From positions 1 to 10,191 of the forward strand of contig JALQUD010000028.1 in assembly GCA_023268595.1 (NCBI GenBank): a stretch of DNA of 10,191 nucleotides, written 5' to 3'. The notes under the pieces are model-generated. The model saw nothing but the letters and a program-made list of their open reading frames with translations. It did not search any database and had not been told where the DNA came from. Positions 5,638 to 10,191 of the stretch are shown piece after piece (the first letter of the stretch is position 1; each line of letters begins with the position of its first letter). The position numbers and the translations under genes are program-made. The stretch comes from Candidatus Saccharimonadia bacterium. GTDB taxonomy: Bacteria > Patescibacteriota > Saccharimonadia > Saccharimonadales > UBA4665.

Positions 5638-6669
5638 ATGAGCAAACCAGTCATCCTGACCGGCCTGAGGGCCAATAACGACCTGCACATCGGTAACTAC
5701 TTCGGAGCTTTGCTGCCAACCGTCGACATGGCTACGTCCAAAGCCGGCGAGTTCCAGGTCAACCTGTTCGTGCCTGACCTGCACAGTTTCACCACGCCGA
5801 TAGACCACAGCAAACTAGCGGCCCAGATCGACCACAACCTACGGCTGTTCGTGGCTGCCGGCTTGCCGGTACATAATCCGGACGTCCACATATATCGTCA
5901 GAGCTATATCCCGGCGCACAGCGAGCTGACGTGGATACTCGATTGTTTCACCGGCATGGGCGAGATGGGCCGTATGACCCAGTTCAAGGATAAATCGGCC
6001 AAACTCAACGAGGACCGTATCAGTGTCGGCCTGTTCAATTACCCGGTGCTCATGGCCGCCGACATCCTACTATACGGTGCGGCGTACGTACCGGTCGGCG
6101 ACGACCAGACCCAGCACCTGGAATTCGCCCGTGATATCGCTGCGCGCTTCAACAACCAGTTCGGCGATATTCTGACCATCCCGCTGCCGGTCCGCAAGCA
6201 ACATGAGTTCTTTGGCAAGGACCAGGGCCTGCGAATCCGCGACCTCCAGGATCCCACGAAGAAGATGAGCAAAAGCGACGAGTCCGGAAAGGGCATCATC
6301 TTCATGGGTGATGATCCGGCCGCGGCCGCCAAGAAGGTCATGGGCGCCGCCACCGACTCGGTCGGCTCCATCCATTACGACTACGCCAGCCAGCCAGGCA
6401 TCAGCAACCTGTTGGAGATATACTCGTTGCTCAACCGCCAGCCAATCGCCGATGTCGCCGTCGAATGGGAAGGCAAGTCCAGCTATGGAGAGCTCAAATC
6501 ATCAGTAGCCGATCTGGTCAGGGACTTTTTATCAGGCTTCCAGGAACAGTTGGCAGCCGTGGACTCCAAGGCGTTGTACGCCAAGCTGGAAGCCGATGAA
6601 GAAGCAATGGGAACCGTGGCAAGGAACACGCTGCACGCGGTCCAGAAAGCCGTAGGGTTACGCGCGTAA
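5638..6669 (+). CDS. trpS: Tryptophanyl-tRNA synthetase
   Basis: This class Ic synthetase charges tRNA-Trp. The 343-residue product shows HIGN (residues 17-20, the HIGH motif), the GDDQTQH active-site segment (154-160) and KKMSKS (208-213, the ATP-binding loop). The loop before HIGN reads RANND rather than the common PSG/PTG form. The frame is open back to an ATG at 5539, but that start would add 33 residues absent from the family and overlap the DAHP synthase end. ATG 5638 gives the expected beginning. It lies 53 bases after the DAHP synthase stop, so it may share the attenuated transcript. Its stop overlaps the next start (TAATG, 6667-6671). Confidence 0.96.
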   Translation: MSKPVILTGLRANNDLHIGNYFGALLPTVDMATSKAGEFQVNLFVPDLHSFTTPIDHSKLAAQIDHNLRLFVAAGLPVHNPDVHIYRQSYIPAHSELTWILDCFTGMGEMGRMTQFKDKSAKLNEDRISVGLFNYPVLMAADILLYGAAYVPVGDDQTQHLEFARDIAARFNNQFGDILTIPLPVRKQHEFFGKDQGLRIRDLQDPTKKMSKSDESGKGIIFMGDDPAAAAKKVMGAATDSVGSIHYDYASQPGISNLLEIYSLLNRQPIADVAVEWEGKSSYGELKSSVADLVRDFLSGFQEQLAAVDSKALYAKLEADEEAMGTVARNTLHAVQKAVGLRA

Positions 6670-8159
6670 TGGGAGGGCAGACCAACGACATGAATCAGAT
6701 ACCGGACGTACCGTTCTTCGCCAACCATCCGGATGGTGGCAGGAGCATGCTGGCCGTCTACAAGATGGTGGTGGACCACTTCACCCACAAGGTGCTGGAC
6801 TGGGAAGAGCTGGACTTACTGTCCGGCCATCGCCCGCAGCGCAAGGTCTGGACCGTCCGCGCCCTGACGTTGTTGGCCAATGACTTCGGACTTGGCGTGA
6901 AGCATTATGAACCGTTCAACTACCGCCGTCTGGCCAGCGAAGGCAAGGATTACCTGTACGAGTTATACGATAATGAAGAGGTCGAATGGTATGCCGAGCA
7001 CTCCAACCTGCAGGCCCTCGGAGTGTACCTGACAACGTTCCTGGCCACGGTCCGACCGTTGACGCAGCAAGCCGAGCTCAAGGACATCGACACCATGCTG
7101 GATGAGGGCCGGCTTGTCTCGGTGACACTTGACGGCCGCATCCTCAATGGCGACCTGGGTAACGCTTACCACGCCGTCCTGGTCATCGGCCGGGAAGGTG
7201 ACGAATACATCGTCCATGACCCCGGGCTTCCAGCTCAGGCCAACCGCCGAATCTGGCGCGAGCAACTCTGGGAAGCCATGGGCGGTGAAGAAAACATGTC
7301 CGAAGTCACCGGTTTCATGCTCCGCAAGGCCGGCCTGCGCCTTGACCAGTACGTGGTGCGTGAAAAGCCGAGCCTGTCGCGCGGTTACGCAGTGGCCCTC
7401 ATCGACAGCGGCAAGGTCACCGTCAACGGCCAACCGAGCAAGCCAGGCTACAAACTTCGCGATGCGGATACGATTTTCATTGATTATGATGAGGCCGACC
7501 AGCCCGAGGTACCCGACATCCAGCTGCAAGTCCTGTACGAGGATGCCGATTGCATCGTGATCGACAAACCAGCCGGCCTGCTGACCCATAACAAGGGCGT
7601 ACGCTACGTCGAAGCCACGGTTGCCTCGTTCGTACGGAGCCGGATCAGCCACATGGATGGCGAACGGGCGGGTATCGTCCACCGCCTGGACCGAGGCACC
7701 AGCGGCGTCATCATAGCCGCCAAGACGCCGGAAGCCTTGTCCTTCCTGCAGAAGCAATTCCACGACCGTTTGGTAACCAAGACATATCTGGCGGTAGTCC
7801 CAGGACAGCTCAATCCGGGCGAAGCTATCATCGACATGCCGATTGAGCGCAACCCCAAGGCTCCGGCCAGCTTCCGGGTAGGTGCCAATGGCAAACCGGC
7901 CCAGACATATTACCGCACCATGCAGACGGGCAACGGGTACAGCCTGTTGGAGCTCCAGCCTAAAACCGGCAGGACCCATCAGCTCCGTGTCCACCTGGCT
8001 ACCCAGGGACACCCGATCATCGGTGACGTATTGTACGGAGGGGAGTCCGCCGACCGCCTATTCTTACACGCCGCCAAACTGGAAATCAATCTGCCGGATG
8101 GTAGCCACCACCAGTTCGAGTCCGCCGTACCCGAGGAATTCCAGAACCGGGTCAGGTAG
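6669..8159 (+). CDS. Fusion: C39-peptidase-like domain (no catalytic Cys) + RluD-type 23S rRNA pseudouridine synthase
   Basis: Residues 11-205 or so resemble a C39-like papain-fold domain: IPDVPFFAN at the start, a GNAYHAVLVIG strand (H168) and YIVHDPG (D184). Where the family has a D-C-G catalytic motif this protein has D22-G23-G24, so the nucleophile is missing. Residues 223-273 are an S4 RNA-binding domain (RLDQYVV, SGKVTVNG). Residues 285-496 are an RluA/RluD-family pseudouridine synthase with HRLDRGTSG (338-346; D341 catalytic) and KTGRTHQLRVHLA (432-444). The second half should isomerise uridines in rRNA; the first half may bind peptide or have lost function. The start overlaps the trpS stop by one base. 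An alternative ATG at 6690 has GGAGGG 12 bases ahead and would drop seven residues. Confidence 0.82.
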   Translation: MGGQTNDMNQIPDVPFFANHPDGGRSMLAVYKMVVDHFTHKVLDWEELDLLSGHRPQRKVWTVRALTLLANDFGLGVKHYEPFNYRRLASEGKDYLYELYDNEEVEWYAEHSNLQALGVYLTTFLATVRPLTQQAELKDIDTMLDEGRLVSVTLDGRILNGDLGNAYHAVLVIGREGDEYIVHDPGLPAQANRRIWREQLWEAMGGEENMSEVTGFMLRKAGLRLDQYVVREKPSLSRGYAVALIDSGKVTVNGQPSKPGYKLRDADTIFIDYDEADQPEVPDIQLQVLYEDADCIVIDKPAGLLTHNKGVRYVEATVASFVRSRISHMDGERAGIVHRLDRGTSGVIIAAKTPEALSFLQKQFHDRLVTKTYLAVVPGQLNPGEAIIDMPIERNPKAPASFRVGANGKPAQTYYRTMQTGNGYSLLELQPKTGRTHQLRVHLATQGHPIIGDVLYGGESADRLFLHAAKLEINLPDGSHHQFESAVPEEFQNRVR

Positions 8160-8165
8160 GCGGCC

Positions 8166-9047
8166 ATGCCGGACATCGCTCTACACCGACACACCCACAA
8201 TGCCATCAGCGCGTTCCTATCCCAGCCGCATCATGCCTTATTGATGACTGGCCCGGAAGGGGTCGGTAAGCTGTTCACGGCCCACTATGTAGCGGCGGCC
8301 AGAAGTGGCATAGATGTGGCCAACCTGGCCGAGTATCCCGGCTTCAAACTGGTGACCGCCGAAAAAGGCAAGACAGGCATCAGCATAGAGTCAGTGAGGC
8401 AGCTCCGGCACTTCACCAGATTACGGCAGACCGGCGGCAACCAGCGCATCATCGTCATCCATGACGCGCACACCATGTCGGAAGAGGCTCAGAACGCTTT
8501 GCTCAAACTGCTGGAAGAGCCGCCAGAACTGACCAGTTTCATCCTGACCAGTGAATCCGACCAATCGGTCCTGCCTACCATCCGGTCCAGAAGCCAGGTC
8601 ATGGCGGTCCATCCCGCTGCTCCGGCGGAGCTGTTGGAGTTCTTCACCGGGTCGGGCCATGAGGCCGCGGAAGTCCAGCGCGCATTGTCCCTGGCCGGAG
8701 GCCTGCCAGGTCTAGCCCACGCACTGCTTAATGATACCGACCACCCGATGCGCAGCGCCGTCGACACCGCCCGCAGGTTACTCCAATCAAGCCAGTTCGA
8801 GCGCCTGACGGTCGTGGACAGCCTCAGCAAGCAGAAATCCGAGGCGCTGCACGTCCTGTTCATCCTGCAGCACATGGCCCGGACCGCCTTGGAGCGCAGC
8901 GCTAAAAACTCCACCGATCCGGTCGCACTCGATAAGTCCATCCGGCAATGGCACCGTATCCGCCAGGCCGCCTACGATGCCCAGAAAGCCTATGCCGTCA
9001 GCGGCCAGGCCAAGCTGACGCTCACCAATCTGATGCTATCCCTGTGA
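8166..9047 (+). CDS. holB: DNA polymerase III delta'-like clamp-loader subunit
   Basis: The 293-residue AAA+-type protein resembles the delta' / DnaX clamp-loader family, which opens the sliding clamp at primed DNA. It has a P-loop-like GPEGVGKL (29-36), an IIVIHDAHTMSEEAQNALLK segment (95-114), the characteristic LLKLLEEPP (112-120), and a TIRSRSQ sensor/arginine-finger region (138-144). The P-loop Ser/Thr after Lys is Leu and the Walker B acidic pair is DAH. Both changes suit a non-hydrolysing delta' better than an ATPase gamma/tau subunit. No zinc-binding cysteines are present. It begins 6 bases after the fusion gene, with GGTAGG just upstream, and ends TGA followed by TAA. Delta' is favoured over DnaX because of length and motif decay. 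Confidence 0.8.
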   Translation: MPDIALHRHTHNAISAFLSQPHHALLMTGPEGVGKLFTAHYVAAARSGIDVANLAEYPGFKLVTAEKGKTGISIESVRQLRHFTRLRQTGGNQRIIVIHDAHTMSEEAQNALLKLLEEPPELTSFILTSESDQSVLPTIRSRSQVMAVHPAAPAELLEFFTGSGHEAAEVQRALSLAGGLPGLAHALLNDTDHPMRSAVDTARRLLQSSQFERLTVVDSLSKQKSEALHVLFILQHMARTALERSAKNSTDPVALDKSIRQWHRIRQAAYDAQKAYAVSGQAKLTLTNLMLSL

Positions 9048-9059
9048 TAATTACGACTC

Positions 9060-9068
9060 TGCTATAAT
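9060..9068 (+). promoter_or_regulatory. Extended -10 promoter for the TPR gene
   Basis: TGC followed by a perfect TATAAT (9063-9068) makes an extended -10 element. No convincing -35 box is seen at 15-19 bases. Transcription should begin near 9075-9077, at the ATG itself (9077). A GGAG at 9069-9072 lies only 4 bases before the ATG and would be on the mRNA only if transcription came from upstream. Confidence 0.6.
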
Positions 9069-9076
9069 GGAGCAAT

Positions 9077-9730
9077 ATGCTAGAACTACTGATCATCGCA
9101 GCTTTTGCTGTGCTTGCATACACGAACCTGACCGTTCACGACGATGAGTTCGCCGGTGTCTCCCGCAAAGTCGGTGACCGGCTGGGCAAACTCTGGGACA
9201 TAGCCCACCAGGGTATGCGCGAGAACCGCTTCCTACGTGCCGAGAAGGCGTTGCTGACCATCCTCAAGATCGATGAGAAGAACGCGGCAGCCTACAACCG
9301 CCTGGGCATCCTCTACGCCAAGCAGAAGGAATACCGTGATGCCATCGATTGTTTCGAAATTGCTTCCAGCATCGAGTCGACACCATCCAGCCTGCACAAC
9401 CTGGGACTGATCTACTATGAGACTGAAAACTACGAGAAAGCGGCCATCGCCTTTGAGCAAGCTCTGAAATTGGAAGACGGTCTGGCGGCGCGCCATGTGG
9501 CCTACGCCAAAGTCCAGGAAAAGCTCGGCAACGACAAGCTGATGCTCCACGAACTTGAAAAGGCGACCGAGCTGGAACCCAACAAGGAAACGCTCAGCCT
9601 GCTACAGAAAGCTTACGTCACCAACGGCATGATGGCCGAAGCCGACATCATCGAAGACCGGCTCAAGAAACTGATCATGCCCGCCGGCCGCCCCAAGCGT
9701 ATGGTACGTCCACGCCGCGTCGTCGTCTGA
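9077..9730 (+). CDS. Membrane-anchored tetratricopeptide-repeat protein
   Basis: The 217-residue protein starts with a hydrophobic stretch (about residues 3-16) that looks like an N-terminal membrane anchor or uncleaved signal. From about residue 39 to 198 it is helical with TPR repeats. The clearest are AAYNRLGILYAKQKEYRDAI (71-90) and the next, SLHNLGLIYYETENYEKAA (105-123), with weaker repeats on either side. The last 15 residues are rich in Arg, Lys and Val. TPRs mediate protein-protein contacts, so a scaffolding role at the membrane is plausible. No specific function can be named. It has its own promoter and is the last protein gene before the tRNA cluster. Confidence 0.8.
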   Translation: MLELLIIAAFAVLAYTNLTVHDDEFAGVSRKVGDRLGKLWDIAHQGMRENRFLRAEKALLTILKIDEKNAAAYNRLGILYAKQKEYRDAIDCFEIASSIESTPSSLHNLGLIYYETENYEKAAIAFEQALKLEDGLAARHVAYAKVQEKLGNDKLMLHELEKATELEPNKETLSLLQKAYVTNGMMAEADIIEDRLKKLIMPAGRPKRMVRPRRVVV

Positions 9731-9749
9731 TAGCCCCGACAGCCTGGAT

Positions 9750-9772
9750 AGCGATGCCCGCATGGCAACGCT
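9750..9772 (+). terminator. Possible weak terminator hairpin after the TPR gene
   Basis: AGCGATGCC (9750-9758) pairs with GGCAACGCT (9764-9772) with one A.A mismatch and a CGCAT loop. Only three T residues follow (9772-9774), so termination may be inefficient or factor-dependent. It is placed 20 bases after the stop codon. Confidence 0.35.
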
Positions 9773-9802
9773 TTCAATCGACGTCCTACATTGCACAATC
9801 TA

Positions 9803-9831
9803 TTGCCCTGTCCGAACCTTTTTGGTACACT
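9803..9831 (+). promoter_or_regulatory. Candidate promoter for the tRNA cluster
   Basis: TTGCCC (9803-9808) and TACACT (9826-9831) are 17 bases apart, each matching consensus at 4 of 6. TGG directly precedes the -10 box as in extended -10 promoters. The predicted start near 9838 would leave a leader of about 39 bases before tRNA-Thr, to be removed by RNase P. Confidence 0.45.
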
Positions 9832-9876
9832 TACTCCTGTTATCTTGGTGCGGCAGATTGTCACATCAACCGACGC

Positions 9877-9953
9877 GCCGCCTTAGCTCAGTTGGTTAGA
9901 GCGTCAGTTTTGTAAACTGAATGTCGTCGGTTCGAATCCGACAGGCGGCTCCA
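9877..9953 (+). tRNA. tRNA-Thr (anticodon TGT)
   Basis: The acceptor stem GCCGCCT pairs with AGGCGGC, followed by discriminator T and an encoded CCA. The anticodon stem TCAGT/ACTGA (9904-9908 / 9916-9920) encloses TTTGTAA with anticodon TGT at 9911-9913, reading ACA and, by wobble, other Thr codons. The T arm with GGTTCGAATCC is standard. Length is 77 including CCA. Confidence 0.96.
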
Positions 9954-9966
9954 AGTACATAGACAA

Positions 9967-10051
9967 GCAGGGATAGTGAAGCGGTCAAACACGGGTGACT
10001 GTAAATCATCTGGCTCAGCCTTCGGGGGTTCGAATCCCTCTCCCTGCACCA
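9967..10051 (+). tRNA. tRNA-Tyr (anticodon GTA)
   Basis: The acceptor stem GCAGGGA pairs with TCCCTGC, with discriminator A and an encoded CCA. The anticodon stem GGTGA/TCATC encloses CTGTAAA, with GTA at 10001-10003. A long variable arm makes this a class II tRNA, as bacterial tRNA-Tyr is. Length is 85. It lies 13 bases after tRNA-Thr, so the two are probably co-transcribed. The final A of CCA is also the first base of the following hairpin. Confidence 0.96.
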
Positions 10052-10090
10052 CATAAAAAGACCTAGGCGAAAGCTTAGGTCTTTTTATGT
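10051..10090. terminator. Strong bidirectional hairpin terminator between tRNA-Tyr and tmRNA
   Basis: Fifteen bases (10051-10065) pair perfectly with 10076-10090. Three further inner pairs (one G.U) close a GAAA tetraloop at 10069-10072. Read on the + strand, the core GACCTA stem is followed by TTTTT (10082-10086); on the - strand the A-run gives a T-run as well, so it could terminate both ways. It leaves only four bases before the predicted tmRNA 5' end. Confidence 0.85.
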
Positions 10091-10094
10091 GTGT

Positions 10095-10191
10095 GGAGGC
10101 GAAGGGGATTCGAACGGGTTTGCCGGTGGCAAACCCCGAACCGAAGCCGGACGACCCTGGGAGTCCGGTGGCCGTAAGCCGATTATTCATC
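10095..10191 (+). ncRNA. ssrA: tmRNA, 5' portion (partial, runs off the right edge)
   Basis: tmRNA rescues stalled ribosomes and tags the nascent peptide for degradation. The start GGAGGCG would be the 5' half of the acceptor stem. It is followed by the typical tmRNA 5' block GGGGATTCGAACGGG (compare GGATTCGACGGG in E. coli), then a GGGTTTGCC/GGCAAACCC hairpin. Next come CCGGAC and GTCCGG at the place of the first pseudoknot, and CCGTAAGCCG resembling the E. coli segment before the tag sequence. The tag reading frame lies beyond the window. A reverse-strand tRNA was considered, but the T-stem would not pair. The 5' end is set by the acceptor-like G run and could be off by a base or two. Confidence 0.72.

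Noticed and set aside
6963..8012. Minus-strand frame of 349 codons inside the C39/RluD gene
   Set aside because: It is entirely antisense to a gene with clear domain motifs. Long antisense frames are common at this base composition.
9045..9733. Recoding of TGA as a sense codon, because both TGA stops (9045-9047 and 9728-9730) are directly followed by a second stop codon
   Set aside because: No gene in the window has an internal TGA and all products have family-typical lengths, so the standard code fits.
9888..10190. Minus-strand frame of 100 codons over the tRNA/tmRNA region
   Set aside because: It reads the complement of two tRNAs, a terminator and the tmRNA start. Segments such as GEGFEPP are the familiar false product of antisense tRNA translation.
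10095..10191. A tRNA gene on the minus strand, suggested by the GTTCGAATC-like loop
   Set aside because: The bases flanking the loop cannot form a T-stem and no anticodon arm is found. The plus-strand match to the tmRNA 5' end explains the motif.
1..10191. CRISPR array, insertion-sequence transposase, toxin-antitoxin or phage genes
   Set aside because: No evenly spaced direct repeats, no transposase-like frame and no such gene pair were seen on either strand.

Overview
The window is a compact stretch of bacterial chromosome, and nearly every gene lies on the + strand. It reads with the standard code, since no coding frame contains an internal TGA. Three features suggest a Patescibacteria (CPR) member, perhaps Saccharibacteria: cysteine-free forms of ribosomal proteins L36 and S4, tight packing with several TAATG stop/start overlaps, and promoters placed almost on top of start codons. 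This assignment is inference and no 16S gene is present to settle it.

Positions 1-4200 are the distal part of the alpha/spc ribosomal operon. The order is the tail of an upstream gene (possibly map), a damaged infA, rpmJ, rpsM, rpsK, rpsD, rpoA, rplQ, rplM and rpsI. The infA copy is unexpected: its start and end are recognisable as IF-1, but about 23 central codons are missing and the frame is broken. A long hairpin sits between infA and rpmJ. Directly after the rpsI stop codon lies a 119-bp inverted-repeat element flanked by TAG on both sides, then a strong intrinsic terminator closing the operon.

Positions 4364-8159 form a second unit. A promoter drives a 27-codon leader peptide containing Phe-Phe-Tyr-Trp-Phe. 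It is followed by four RNA segments that can pair 1:2, 2:3 and 3:4, the last being an intrinsic terminator. This is the textbook layout of ribosome-mediated transcription attenuation, placed before a divergent DAHP synthase, the first enzyme of aromatic amino acid synthesis. Tryptophanyl-tRNA synthetase (trpS) follows 53 bases later. Next, overlapping by one base, comes an unusual fusion of a cysteine-less C39-peptidase-like domain with an RluD-type pseudouridine synthase. The attenuator is the most notable find in the window.

Positions 8166-9730 hold a DNA polymerase III delta'-like clamp-loader subunit and a membrane-anchored TPR protein with its own extended -10 promoter. Positions 9803-10191 hold tRNA-Thr(TGT), tRNA-Tyr(GTA), a strong hairpin terminator and, four bases later, what looks like the 5' end of tmRNA (ssrA) running off the right edge.
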